Shown piece by piece: positions 1 through 8,089 of a stretch of DNA of 18,026 nucleotides. The stretch spans positions 1-18,026 of the forward strand of contig CAYGFI010000104.1 in the NCBI GenBank assembly GCA_964349045.1, written 5' to 3'. A model generated the notes under the pieces. The model saw nothing but the letters and a program-made list of their open reading frames with translations, was not told where the DNA came from and searched no databases. The translations under genes and the position numbers were made by a program. The DNA is from JACJXF01 sp964349045. GTDB lineage: Bacteria; Bacteroidota; Bacteroidia; Bacteroidales; GCA-2748055. Position 1 is the first letter of the stretch. The number at the start of each line of letters is the position of its first letter.

Positions 1-1524
1 ATGAATGATTTAAAAAGAATTTCAACGGCTCTTATCAGCGTCTACTACAAAGATAAACTTGAGCCTGTTATTGACCTGTTAAATAAATTAAATGTAAAAA
101 TTGTATCTACCGGTGGCACAAAGCAGTTTATTGTAGAAAGGGGGGTATCGGTCCATTCGGTTGAGAGTCTTACCGGTTATCCTGCTATTTTAGGGGGAAG
201 GGTAAAGACGCTGCATCCAAAAGTTTTTGGCGGGATACTGGCCCGGCGCGAAGAAAAAGACGATCTCGAACAGCTTATTAAATATGAGATTCCTGAGATT
301 GACCTGGTCATTGTTGATCTCTATCCTTTCGAAGAGACTTTAAAATCAGGCGCCGATGACAAATCTATTATTGAAAAGATTGATATCGGGGGAATTTCCC
401 TGATTCGCGCGGCAGCTAAAAATTTCGAGGATGTTCTGGTGGTTTCCGGCAGGGAGCAATACGAAGATCTTTATTCGCTTTTACTAGAAAAACAAGGCAA
501 TACAAATCTTGATGACCGCCGGAAATTTGCCGCAAAGGCATTCCAGGTATCATCGCACTATGATACGGCAATCTTTTCCTATTTCGATAAAGATGAATTC
601 TCAGCATTTAAGCAGAGTCTTTATCCCGGGAAAAAATTAAGATATGGTGAAAATCCTCACCAGGAAGGATTTTTCTTCGGGAATTTCGACGAGGTGTTTG
701 ATCAGATCCATGGCAAAGAAATATCATATAATAATCTTTTGGATGTTGATGCAGCCGTTTGCCTGATCTCTGAATTTGATGAAACTGCTTTTGCCATTCT
801 TAAGCATAACAATGCTTGTGGGCTGGCGTGTCGTGAAAACCTTACTGATGCATGGAAAGCTGCACTGGCGGGCGATCCTGTTTCAGCCTTCGGGGGAGTT
901 TTGATTACAAACGCGAAACTTGATGCCACCACGGCTGCTGAAATTAACAATCTGTTTTTTGAAGTAATTATTGCTCCGGCATATGAAAAAGAGGCGCTGG
1001 ATATACTTAAGCAGAAAAAAAACCGTATTATACTGAATCAGAAATCTGCGGATTTATCAGACAGGATAAGCAGAACAATTTTAAATGGCGCAGTGGTTCA
1101 GGATCGTGATGTATATACTGAATCGGAAAAGGATTTAAAGGTTGTAACTCTTTTATCCCCAAATAAAAAAGAAATTGACGATCTGTTATTTGCTAATAAG
1201 ATTGTTAAACACAGTAAATCAAATGCCATTGTTCTGGCAAAAAACAGACAACTGATTGCAAGCGGAATAGGACAGACTTCAAGAATTGACGCGCTCAGAC
1301 AATCGATTGAAAAGGCAAAAAGCTTTTCATTTGATGTAAAGGGAGCTGTAATGGCTTCGGATGCTTTTTTCCCTTTCGCTGATTCGGTAGATATAGCATT
1401 CAAAGCGGGTGTCCGTGCAGTGATTCAGCCCGGTGGATCAGTTAAAGATCAGGAATCAATTGATTTTTGCAACAAGAATAAGATGAGCATGGTTTTTACA
1501 GGTATACGACATTTTAAACACTAG
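1..1524 (+). CDS. purH: Bifunctional AICAR formyltransferase / IMP cyclohydrolase
   Basis: Catalyses the last two steps of de novo IMP synthesis in the cytoplasm: formylation of AICAR with 10-formyl-THF, then ring closure to IMP. The 507-residue product is full length for the Bacteroidetes form. The N-terminal MGS-like cyclohydrolase domain (about 1-145) shows STGGT at 36-40 and GGRVKTLHPK at 65-74. The transformylase domain shows RYGENPHQ at 214-221 and the K268-H269 pair in KHNNACG. It ends in TGIRHFKH, the usual PurH C terminus. The ATG is the first base of the window, so a slightly longer N terminus or the promoter cannot be judged, but the start aligns well with family members. mreB follows after 14 bp, so purH appears to lead the cell-shape operon, linking nucleotide supply and wall growth at least transcriptionally. 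Confidence 0.97.
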   Translation: MNDLKRISTALISVYYKDKLEPVIDLLNKLNVKIVSTGGTKQFIVERGVSVHSVESLTGYPAILGGRVKTLHPKVFGGILARREEKDDLEQLIKYEIPEIDLVIVDLYPFEETLKSGADDKSIIEKIDIGGISLIRAAAKNFEDVLVVSGREQYEDLYSLLLEKQGNTNLDDRRKFAAKAFQVSSHYDTAIFSYFDKDEFSAFKQSLYPGKKLRYGENPHQEGFFFGNFDEVFDQIHGKEISYNNLLDVDAAVCLISEFDETAFAILKHNNACGLACRENLTDAWKAALAGDPVSAFGGVLITNAKLDATTAAEINNLFFEVIIAPAYEKEALDILKQKKNRIILNQKSADLSDRISRTILNGAVVQDRDVYTESEKDLKVVTLLSPNKKEIDDLLFANKIVKHSKSNAIVLAKNRQLIASGIGQTSRIDALRQSIEKAKSFSFDVKGAVMASDAFFPFADSVDIAFKAGVRAVIQPGGSVKDQESIDFCNKNKMSMVFTGIRHFKH

Positions 1525-1538
1525 AAAGAGATAAAAAT

Positions 1539-2558
1539 ATGGGATTGTTTTCGTTTCAACAGGAATTGGCAATTGATTTGGGTACGGCAAATACCCTTAT
1601 TATTCATAATGACAAAGTAGTGGTGAATGAGCCTTCAATTGTGGCGATTGATGCCCGCACGGGGAAATTAATAGCTATCGGGGAGAAGGCAAGACAGATG
1701 CATGGTAAAACCCATGAGAATATAAAAACAATCAGACCATTGCGTGATGGTGTAATTGCAGACTTTGATGCCGCGGAACAGATGATCCGGGGGATGATAA
1801 AAATGATCCCTAAAACCAATCATTTTTTCACTCCTTCCCTTAAGATGGTTGTATGTATCCCCAGCGGATGTACTGAAGTTGAAAGGAGAGCTGTCCGCGA
1901 TTCATCTGAACATGCCGGTGGACGAGATGTTTATATGATCTACGAACCAATGGCTGCCGCCATCGGTATAGGAATTGATGTTGAGGCTCCTAATGGAAGC
2001 ATGGTTGTTGATATTGGCGGTGGAACTACTGAAATAGCGGTTATTGCTCTGGGCGGTATTGTTTGTAACCAATCACTCAGGGTTGCCGGTGATGGATTTA
2101 CATCTGATATACAGGCATATATGAGACATCAGCATAATATTAAAATCGGTGAGCGGACCGCTGAAGAGATTAAAATAGTTGTCGGATCGTCCATCTCCGA
2201 ACTTGATGCCCCTCCCCCTGATTTTAACGTACGTGGTCCGAACCTTATGACAGCTATGCCTATCGAGATCCCTATTTCTTACCAGGAGATTGCTCATTGT
2301 CTCGATAAATCCATTTCGAAAATAGAAACAGCAATTCTTTCCGTGCTTGAACAGACTCCCCCGGAATTATATTCCGACATAGTACAAAGGGGCATTTATC
2401 TTACGGGTGGAGGAGCATTGCTGAGAGGTCTTGACAAGCGTTTTACCGATAAGATTAACATACCGTTTCTTATTGCTGAAGACCCCTTGCAGGCGGTTGT
2501 AAGAGGAACAGGTATTGCCCTGAAAAATTCCGATAAGTTTGCTTTCTTAATGCGTTAG
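1539..2558 (+). CDS. mreB: Rod shape-determining actin-like protein MreB
   Basis: Bacterial actin that polymerises on the inner face of the cytoplasmic membrane and guides the elongasome (MreCD, PBP2, RodA). The product has 339 residues, typical for MreB. The actin-fold nucleotide motifs are visible: phosphate-1 loop IDLGTANT (12-19), phosphate-2 loop DIGGGTTE (158-165) and the adenosine motif TGGGALLRG (289-297). The short N-terminal stretch MGLFSF is hydrophobic and could help membrane contact; this is inference. The leader before the ATG is purine-rich (agaaagag). It lies 14 bp after purH and 20 bp before mreC in the same operon. Confidence 0.97.
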   Translation: MGLFSFQQELAIDLGTANTLIIHNDKVVVNEPSIVAIDARTGKLIAIGEKARQMHGKTHENIKTIRPLRDGVIADFDAAEQMIRGMIKMIPKTNHFFTPSLKMVVCIPSGCTEVERRAVRDSSEHAGGRDVYMIYEPMAAAIGIGIDVEAPNGSMVVDIGGGTTEIAVIALGGIVCNQSLRVAGDGFTSDIQAYMRHQHNIKIGERTAEEIKIVVGSSISELDAPPPDFNVRGPNLMTAMPIEIPISYQEIAHCLDKSISKIETAILSVLEQTPPELYSDIVQRGIYLTGGGALLRGLDKRFTDKINIPFLIAEDPLQAVVRGTGIALKNSDKFAFLMR

Positions 2559-2560
2559 AA

Positions 2561-2582
2561 GAGGAGTGAGATTATGCAATGA
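2561..2582 (+). promoter_or_regulatory. SD-like GAGGAG and two-codon mini-ORF overlapping the mreC start
   Basis: GAGGAG (2561-2566) sits 7 nt before an ATG at 2574, which reads ATG CAA TGA and stops at 2580-2582. That stop overlaps the mreC ATG (2579) as ATGA. The SD spacing suits the mini-ORF start better than the mreC start, which is 12 nt away. Termination-reinitiation onto mreC is possible; this is inference and could equally be chance. Confidence 0.4.
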
Positions 2583-3403
2583 GGAACCTTCTGAATTTTT
2601 TTCTGCGAAACTATTTTGTATTCCTGTTTCTGATTCTGGAAGGGGTGTCATTTTTATTGATTTTTCAGTTTAGCGCTTTCCAGAAATCAGTTTTTATCAG
2701 GCATACACGCGGCATTACTTCCACATTGCAGGATAATTTCTCCGGGTTCCGGTCATATTTCCATTTGAAAATTGAAAATGAAAAGCTTTCTCTTGAAAAC
2801 GCGCGATTGAGAAATGAATTATCAGTAACAGGCAGTTTTGAGAGAATTCCGGGAATGGTTGTTGACACGGTTAGTCAAACGTCATACCATTATATTCCTG
2901 CAAGAGTCATTACATCTTCAATAAACAAACAATATAATTACCTTACCGTCAACAAAGGATCAAAGCAGGGTGTTTACCCTGATATGGCAGTAATTTCCGA
3001 AACAGGAGCAGCAGGTATTGTTGTTGCCGTTTCCGATAATTATGCTACAATTATACCCATACTTAACCGTAATTTCAGACTCAGTGCAAGGTTTAAAAAG
3101 AATAAAATATTTGGAATTATTGAATGGGAAGGACGATCATCTGATTATGTGAGCTTTAAGGAGATTCCTGTTCATGTTGATGTACAACCGGGCGACACTG
3201 TTGTTACCAGTGGTTTTTCTGCGGTTTTTCCCGAAGGGATACTGGTTGGAACGGTTGAAGAAATTGAAAATTCAGGAGGAAATTTTCATGACATCAAAGT
3301 CAGATTATCCACCGACTACAGAAAGATTTATCATATTAACCTGATCCGCTTCTCTAATAAAGAAGAGCTTGAAGAACTGGAAAACCGGACAAAGAATGAT
3401 TAG
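2579..3403 (+). CDS. mreC: Rod shape-determining protein MreC
   Basis: Bitopic membrane protein of the elongasome that links cytoplasmic MreB to periplasmic PBP2. The 274-residue product has a short cytoplasmic N terminus, one transmembrane helix at about 11-31, a periplasmic coiled coil at about 58-82 (charged, Leu/Asn-rich, ENEKLSLENARLRNEL), and then the two beta-barrel-like lobes typical of the MreC fold. The phrases NKGSKQGVYPDMAVI and GDTVVTSGFSAVFPEGILVG are characteristic of the family. The length is normal. The stop codon overlaps the start of mreD by 8 bp. Confidence 0.93.
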   Translation: MRNLLNFFLRNYFVFLFLILEGVSFLLIFQFSAFQKSVFIRHTRGITSTLQDNFSGFRSYFHLKIENEKLSLENARLRNELSVTGSFERIPGMVVDTVSQTSYHYIPARVITSSINKQYNYLTVNKGSKQGVYPDMAVISETGAAGIVVAVSDNYATIIPILNRNFRLSARFKKNKIFGIIEWEGRSSDYVSFKEIPVHVDVQPGDTVVTSGFSAVFPEGILVGTVEEIENSGGNFHDIKVRLSTDYRKIYHINLIRFSNKEELEELENRTKND

Positions 3404-3902
3404 AATATACCTGAGAAATATTTTGAGGTTCTTTACTGTAATTCTTTTACAGGTATTACTCCTCGATAATATTCAGATGGGAGGCTATCTGAGTCCTTAT
3501 TTTTATGTTATTTTTATTATACTTCTTCCATTTGAAACACCAAAATGGTTCCTGTTAACTTTGGCTTTCCTTTTAGGACTAAGCGTTGACCTTTTCAACG
3601 GCACTCCGGGCATGCACGCGGCAGCGACTGTTTTTATGGCTTACATGAGGCCATTCATACTGAAAATTTTTTCCCTCCGGGATGGATATGATACGGGAAC
3701 CTATCCAAGAATCCATTTTTATGGAATCGAATGGTTTACAAAATACACAATCATCGTGGTTTTATCACATCATTTTTTTCTTTTCTTTATAGAGGCATTC
3801 CGTTTCTCAGATATATTTTTCACTCTTGCCAGGATTATTCTTAATACGATTCTGACAAGTATACTTATTGTTTTAAGTCAGTTTTTCATTTATAGAAAAT
3901 GA
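3396..3902 (+). CDS. mreD: Rod shape-determining protein MreD
   Basis: Small polytopic inner-membrane partner of MreC. The 168-residue product is strongly hydrophobic, with about five membrane segments, and includes the MreD-like run LLGLSVDLFNGTPGMHAAATVFMAYMRP-type region at about residues 62-89 (given as key features: GLSVDLFNGTPGMHA). I chose the ATG at 3396, which overlaps the mreC stop by 8 bp, over an in-frame TTG at 3369 that would add nine polar residues and extend the overlap to 35 bp. The stop overlaps the next ATG as ATGA (3899-3902), which indicates translational coupling with mrdA. The family call rests on position, size and topology more than on catalytic motifs. Confidence 0.9.
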   Translation: MIRIYLRNILRFFTVILLQVLLLDNIQMGGYLSPYFYVIFIILLPFETPKWFLLTLAFLLGLSVDLFNGTPGMHAAATVFMAYMRPFILKIFSLRDGYDTGTYPRIHFYGIEWFTKYTIIVVLSHHFFLFFIEAFRFSDIFFTLARIILNTILTSILIVLSQFFIYRK

Positions 3903-5725
3903 TCAGCCATTATTCCCGGAGGAAATTTGTAATCGGTGGGATAATTATTCTGGCAGGGACCATCTTGATTTTTCGGTTACTCTATTTGCAGACGATCAAT
4001 TCAAGTTATAAATTGTCAGCCGAAAATAATTCAAAGAGAGAAGTAATTCAGTATCCTGCCAGGGGATTAATTTTTGACAGGAATGGAGAGCTGCTGGTCT
4101 CCAACCAGGCTGCTTACGATGTTATGGTGACACCCGGGCAATTATCTGCTTTTGATACTCTTTCGTTTAGTGGAATTCTCGGAATTTCTGTAACCGATGT
4201 AAGGTCTGGAATTCAGAAAGCTAAGGAATATTCAAGATTCGCGCCTTCTGTTTTCATGAAACAGCTTCCCGGTGAAATAGCTTCAGTATTACAGGAGCAA
4301 TTATTCAAGTTTCCGGGATTTTTTGTACAGACCAGAACATTAAGAAAATATCCCAGAAATATAGCGGCTCATCTGATGGGCTATGTAGGTGAGGTTGATA
4401 AAGCAATCATAGATAAGGATCCCTATTACCAGATGGGGGATTACATAGGTATCAGTGGGATTGAGAAAAATTACGAAGCTTTTCTGAGAGGTAAAAAAGG
4501 CAAAACAAATTTCCTGGTGGATGTTCATAGCCGGATTACCGGAAGTTACCAGGAAGGAAGGTTTGACGAGTCGGCTATGATTGGATCAGATCTTTACCTG
4601 ACCATTGAAGCGGATTTACAGGAATACGGTGAAAAGATGATGAAAAACTTTACAGGCAGCATTGTTGCAATTGAACCTTCTACCGGTGAAGTTCTTTGCC
4701 TCGTAAGTACTCCTTCTTACCAACCCGATCTTCTTGTTGGAAGAGGATTAAGTCAGAATTTCAATAAACTTTCAAGTGACACGCTATTACCATTGTTTAA
4801 CAGGGCGCTTGCTGCATCTTATCCTCCCGGATCAACCTTTAAAATAATAAATGCCCTGATTGGGTTGCAGGAGAAAGTGATTACTCCCGCATCAGAATTT
4901 GGCTGCCAGATGGGCTATTCATTCAAGGGGCAATTTTTGGGTTGCCATAATCACCGTTCTCCCTTAGACCTGAGGGAAGGGATACAACATTCATGTAATT
5001 CCTATTTTGTTAATGTTTTCAGAAGGATAATGGAAGATCCAAAATTCGGTTCCACCCAGGATGCTTATAATAACTGGCGGAATCACCTGTTGACATTCGG
5101 ATTGGGAAATGTACTGAATACTGATTTATTGGGTGAGTTAAAAGGTTTTATTCCTAAGGACGAGTACTTTAACCGTTATTATGGCGCCGGACGCTGGAAT
5201 TTTCTTACCATTCGTTCCATGGCAATAGGTCAGGGGGAATTAGGGGTTACACCTTTGCAGATGGCAAATCTTACATCTGCTATCGCTAATAAGGGCTATT
5301 TTGTACCTCCGCATGTAGTAAAATACATTAATGTGATAGACACCGTTGAAGGTAGTTTTAAAGACAAGCATTATACGGCTATTGACACTTCTTATTTTAC
5401 CGTTGTTATTGATGGGATGGATCTTGCAGTTAACGGGGGAGCTGGGAGTACTGCCGGCAGAGCCAAAATAGACGGGATAATCGTTTGTGGTAAAACAGGA
5501 ACTGCCGAAAATCCCCATGGTGAAGATCATTCAATTTTTATTGCTTTTGCCCCGCGCGAAAACCCGAAAATTGCCATTGCCGTTTATATCGAGAACGGAG
5601 GATTTGGGGGAACCTGGGCTGCACCGGTTGCCAGCCTGATGATGGAGAAATATCTTACAGGAGAAGTGAAAAGACGTTATCTTGAAGATTATATTTATAA
5701 TGCAGTAATTCAAAAGAAATTGTGA
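3899..5725 (+). CDS. mrdA: Penicillin-binding protein 2 (peptidoglycan DD-transpeptidase)
   Basis: Class B PBP that cross-links peptidoglycan during elongation; it works with the RodA glycosyltransferase and is activated by MreC. The 608-residue product has a short N-terminal cytoplasmic tail, a transmembrane helix at about 10-29, a pedestal domain starting near the family motif PARGLIFDRNGELLVSN, and a transpeptidase domain. All three active-site motifs are intact: S312-T-F-K315 (acyl-enzyme serine), S365-C-N, and K532-T-G. It overlaps mreD by 4 bp (ATGA) and rodA by 4 bp (GTGA), so stoichiometric co-expression is likely. Beta-lactams such as mecillinam target this family. Confidence 0.96.
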   Translation: MISHYSRRKFVIGGIIILAGTILIFRLLYLQTINSSYKLSAENNSKREVIQYPARGLIFDRNGELLVSNQAAYDVMVTPGQLSAFDTLSFSGILGISVTDVRSGIQKAKEYSRFAPSVFMKQLPGEIASVLQEQLFKFPGFFVQTRTLRKYPRNIAAHLMGYVGEVDKAIIDKDPYYQMGDYIGISGIEKNYEAFLRGKKGKTNFLVDVHSRITGSYQEGRFDESAMIGSDLYLTIEADLQEYGEKMMKNFTGSIVAIEPSTGEVLCLVSTPSYQPDLLVGRGLSQNFNKLSSDTLLPLFNRALAASYPPGSTFKIINALIGLQEKVITPASEFGCQMGYSFKGQFLGCHNHRSPLDLREGIQHSCNSYFVNVFRRIMEDPKFGSTQDAYNNWRNHLLTFGLGNVLNTDLLGELKGFIPKDEYFNRYYGAGRWNFLTIRSMAIGQGELGVTPLQMANLTSAIANKGYFVPPHVVKYINVIDTVEGSFKDKHYTAIDTSYFTVVIDGMDLAVNGGAGSTAGRAKIDGIIVCGKTGTAENPHGEDHSIFIAFAPRENPKIAIAVYIENGGFGGTWAAPVASLMMEKYLTGEVKRRYLEDYIYNAVIQKKL

Positions 5726-7140
5726 AAAGAGGAAGCATCATACCAAATCTTGACTGGATTACCATATTATTGTTTTTATTAATGGTATTAATGGGTTGGC
5801 TGAATATTTTCTCTGCAATTTACAACGAAAGTCATCCCAGCATCCTGGATTTTAATCAGAAGTATGGAAAGCAATTTTTGTGGATCCTGGCGGCTTTATT
5901 TATGGCTGTTGTATTAATACTGATTGATCATCGGTTTTTTGAGTTTTTCGGATATTTTATCTATGGTATAGCAATATTTACCCTTATAGCAGTACTCATT
6001 GTCGGAAAAGAAATAAACGGCTCTAAAAGCTGGTTTGTAATGGGTGGGTTCCAGGTACAGCCTTCTGAATTTGCTAAACCGGCGGTGGCTCTTGCCCTGG
6101 CCAAATATTTAAGCACATTCAATATTAATATTAAGAAGGTCAGCACCTTTATTAAGGTAGCTGTTTTTATCTTTTTACCCTCGCTTCTGATCCTTCTGCA
6201 ACCGGATACCGGTTCAGCCCTGGTATTTTTCGCTTTTGTTTTTCCGGTTTACAGAGAAGGATTTTCAGGCGTGATCCTTGTTACGTTGTTTGCTTTGGCG
6301 TTATTGTTTATCCTTGTACTTCTTGTCAATGAATTAATTTTGCTCGTGATAATTTTATCAATTGGCTTTCTTATTTACTGGGTGATAGCTAAAAGTTTCA
6401 GGAAATTCCTTACAGCGTTACTAATATATATTGGATTCTTTTTATTAAGCTTTGGAGTGATTTCTTTTCTTGGAGCAGAATCCATTTATAATAAATCTGC
6501 ACTTATTGCGCTTTTATTATCTGTGATAGCATTCCTGATCATGGCTTATTTTTACCGGATAAAGCAGGTAAGTATGCTTATTTTCGCTATTACTGCAGCT
6601 GTGTTTTACACTTTCACTGTTGATTATTCGTTTGAACATTTTCTAAGCGATTACCAGCAACGACGGGTAAATATTATGTTGGGTATAGTGTCGGACCCAC
6701 TCGGGGCGGGTTACAATGTTAATCAGTCGATGATCGCTATTGGTTCCGGCGGATTTGCAGGCAAGGGTTTTTTGCAGGGAACTCAAACCAAGCTGGATTT
6801 TGTTCCCGAACAGAGCACAGACTTTATATTTTGCACTGTTGGCGAGGAATGGGGCTTTCGGGGAACATTGGTTGTCATCGTGTTATTTCTGACATTATTT
6901 GTCAGGCTAATTCAACTTGCCGAGCGGCAAAAAGAATCATTTGCCAGGATTTACGGGTACGGAGTTGTCAGTGTTCTTTTTATCCACTTTTTTATAAATA
7001 TTGCCATGACTATCGGATTTTTTCCTGTAGTTGGAATTCCATTACCATTCTTTAGTTACGGAGGTTCATCATTATGGGCATTTACCATTTTACTTTTTAT
7101 TTTTCTAAGGCTGGATGCAGGTAGAGTTGAAAGTTCATAA
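5722..7140 (+). CDS. rodA: Peptidoglycan glycosyltransferase RodA (SEDS family)
   Basis: SEDS-family polymerase that extends glycan strands from lipid II, paired with PBP2. The 472-residue polytopic protein starts with GTG inside the mrdA stop (GTGA). The length exceeds the roughly 370 residues of E. coli RodA; the extra sequence lies in the middle (about residues 190-310) as additional hydrophobic segments, and longer RodA proteins are usual in Bacteroidetes. The signature block near the C-terminal half contains DYQQRRV, SIAIGSGG-like GSGGFAGKG, and PEQSTDFIF with the conserved Asp at 367, equivalent to the catalytic Asp of characterised RodA proteins. It ends with the conserved GIPLPFFSYGGSSL. 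The last codons and stop fall inside a 9-bp repeat that opens the following repeat tract. Confidence 0.95.
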   Translation: MKRGSIIPNLDWITILLFLLMVLMGWLNIFSAIYNESHPSILDFNQKYGKQFLWILAALFMAVVLILIDHRFFEFFGYFIYGIAIFTLIAVLIVGKEINGSKSWFVMGGFQVQPSEFAKPAVALALAKYLSTFNINIKKVSTFIKVAVFIFLPSLLILLQPDTGSALVFFAFVFPVYREGFSGVILVTLFALALLFILVLLVNELILLVIILSIGFLIYWVIAKSFRKFLTALLIYIGFFLLSFGVISFLGAESIYNKSALIALLLSVIAFLIMAYFYRIKQVSMLIFAITAAVFYTFTVDYSFEHFLSDYQQRRVNIMLGIVSDPLGAGYNVNQSMIAIGSGGFAGKGFLQGTQTKLDFVPEQSTDFIFCTVGEEWGFRGTLVVIVLFLTLFVRLIQLAERQKESFARIYGYGVVSVLFIHFFINIAMTIGFFPVVGIPLPFFSYGGSSLWAFTILLFIFLRLDAGRVESS

Positions 7141-7156
7141 AGTTTATAAAGTTCAA
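7130..7156 (+). repeat. Three tandem 9-bp units spanning the rodA stop codon
   Basis: Three consecutive 9-mers, AAAGTTCAT, AAAGTTTAT and AAAGTTCAA, run without gaps. The rodA TAA stop (7138-7140) is formed across the first and second units, so the repeat covers the last three coding codons. The tract leads almost directly into the hexamer array at 7164. Confidence 0.8.
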
Positions 7157-7163
7157 CCTTATC

Positions 7164-7208
7164 CCTTAGCCTTAACCTTAACCTTAACCTTAACCTTAAC
7201 CTTAACCC
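7164..7208 (+). repeat. CCTTAA hexamer microsatellite between convergent rodA and acpH
   Basis: One variant unit CCTTAG (7164-7169) is followed by six perfect CCTTAA units (7170-7205) and CCC. The next base (7209) begins the complement of the acpH stop codon, so the array touches the gene end. Read on the minus strand it is (TTAAGG)n, which resembles a telomere repeat, but it is internal here. No terminator hairpin is otherwise visible between these convergent genes. Confidence 0.9.
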
Positions 7209-7814
7209 TTACATTTCCTGATTCAGGCCCGTTATGATCCCATGTTCTGTTTCAACAAATTTTCGGATACATTCAAAGAACTCATAGAATTCATTTTTCA
7301 TTTCCTTCTCATTTTCTCTTAAAGCATTAATGGCATATGCTGTATGATCGGGCAGGGAAGTCCTACCCGACATGCGATAGAGGACTTCTTCAATGCCTTC
7401 GATATTTGAGTATTTTGACAGCCAGTTATTTTTTATGAAGTTCGGGAACCAGTTTTTTATCCCCTGTGGATAATCATAATAATGCTTTTTGAGAGTGTCA
7501 AAAGAATAATCTATGAAATCCTGAAGTCCTAAAGGGCTATAAGTACTCCATGTGCTTGATAAGAAATAATCGTAGAAAATATCAATTACTATTCCGGAAT
7601 ATTTTCCATATTTTTCGGAAACATGGGCCCGGCTTATTTTCGTGATCGGGTGACTATCGGTGTAGCTATCAATATACCGATGCAGCATGATACCCTTTCT
7701 GATCTTTTCAGGATAATACAGGTATTCTTTTCCTTTTACATAATCGCCAATAAAATTGCCCACCATGATTTCTTCATGATTACCGGAAAGATATAAATGG
7801 GCAAGAAAGTTCAT
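7209..7814 (-). CDS. acpH: Acyl carrier protein phosphodiesterase (AcpH family, DUF479)
   Basis: Predicted to hydrolyse the phosphodiester that joins 4'-phosphopantetheine to the serine of acyl carrier protein, returning holo-ACP to apo-ACP. The 201-residue product matches the family's length. It opens with MNFLAHLYLS, close to E. coli AcpH (MNFLAHLHL), and carries the HD-like metal-binding pattern expected for this family: D24 in GDYVKG, H45-x3-D49 in LHRYID, D53, and D78/D82 in DIFYDYFLS. It is cytoplasmic, with no signal peptide. It is transcribed toward rodA, and its stop codon touches the CCTTAA array. It is monocistronic as far as visible. I found no convincing promoter in the AT-rich upstream DNA. 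Confidence 0.9.
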   Translation of the reverse strand: MNFLAHLYLSGNHEEIMVGNFIGDYVKGKEYLYYPEKIRKGIMLHRYIDSYTDSHPITKISRAHVSEKYGKYSGIVIDIFYDYFLSSTWSTYSPLGLQDFIDYSFDTLKKHYYDYPQGIKNWFPNFIKNNWLSKYSNIEGIEEVLYRMSGRTSLPDHTAYAINALRENEKEMKNEFYEFFECIRKFVETEHGIITGLNQEM

Positions 7815-8000
7815 ACTTCTTTAAATTTGAATATTATTATAACATTCACTAGGTCTGTAAATTACAAAAACCGAACCATTTTTCATAATTTTTGGATAAA
7901 GGAGTCGCTTATCTATCAGATATTATTAAACATATTCAGCAATAATTACGAAATAGTTTATTAATTAGCTTTATAACAATTAGATAAATATGAAAAAATT

Positions 8001-8032
8001 ATTCATGCAATGAATCTTATATGTTATGCAAT
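8001..8032 (+). promoter_or_regulatory. Possible operator: small palindrome and 21-bp-spaced direct repeat
   Basis: ATTCAT-GCA-ATGAAT (8001-8015) is a perfect palindrome with 6-bp arms. The heptamer ATGCAAT inside it (8005-8011) recurs at 8026-8032, exactly 21 bp (two helical turns) downstream. The pair lies 24-55 bp before the -7-like element at 8056, a normal place for a regulator to bind. No regulator is identified, and AT-rich DNA makes chance matches easy. Confidence 0.3.
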
Positions 8033-8055
8033 AGATAGATTTTGTTTCAAAACAA

Positions 8056-8063
8056 TAACTTTG
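8056..8063 (+). promoter_or_regulatory. Bacteroidetes -7 promoter element for the GTPase gene
   Basis: TAACTTTG is an exact match to the Bacteroidetes -7 consensus TAnnTTTG, 26 nt before the ATG at 8090. I see no good -33 TTTG at the standard spacing. Its position inside the longer in-frame extension from TTG at 8042 argues that the true start is 8090. Confidence 0.55.
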
Positions 8064-8089
8064 CTGCTCAATATTTTAAAAAAGTAACT

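Noticed and set aside
3369..3395. TTG start for mreD
   Set aside because: ATG at 3396 gives a normal MreD N terminus and a short overlap with mreC.
6831..7055. 74-residue plus-strand frame inside rodA
   Set aside because: It lies wholly inside the conserved RodA catalytic region in another frame and has no family features.
7164..7208. True telomere or chromosome end
   Set aside because: The hexamer tract is short and internal, with normal genes on both sides.
8042..8089. N-terminal extension of the GTPase from a TTG codon
   Set aside because: The extension is polar and unlike the family, and it contains the likely -7 promoter element; ATG 8090 starts the recognisable domain.
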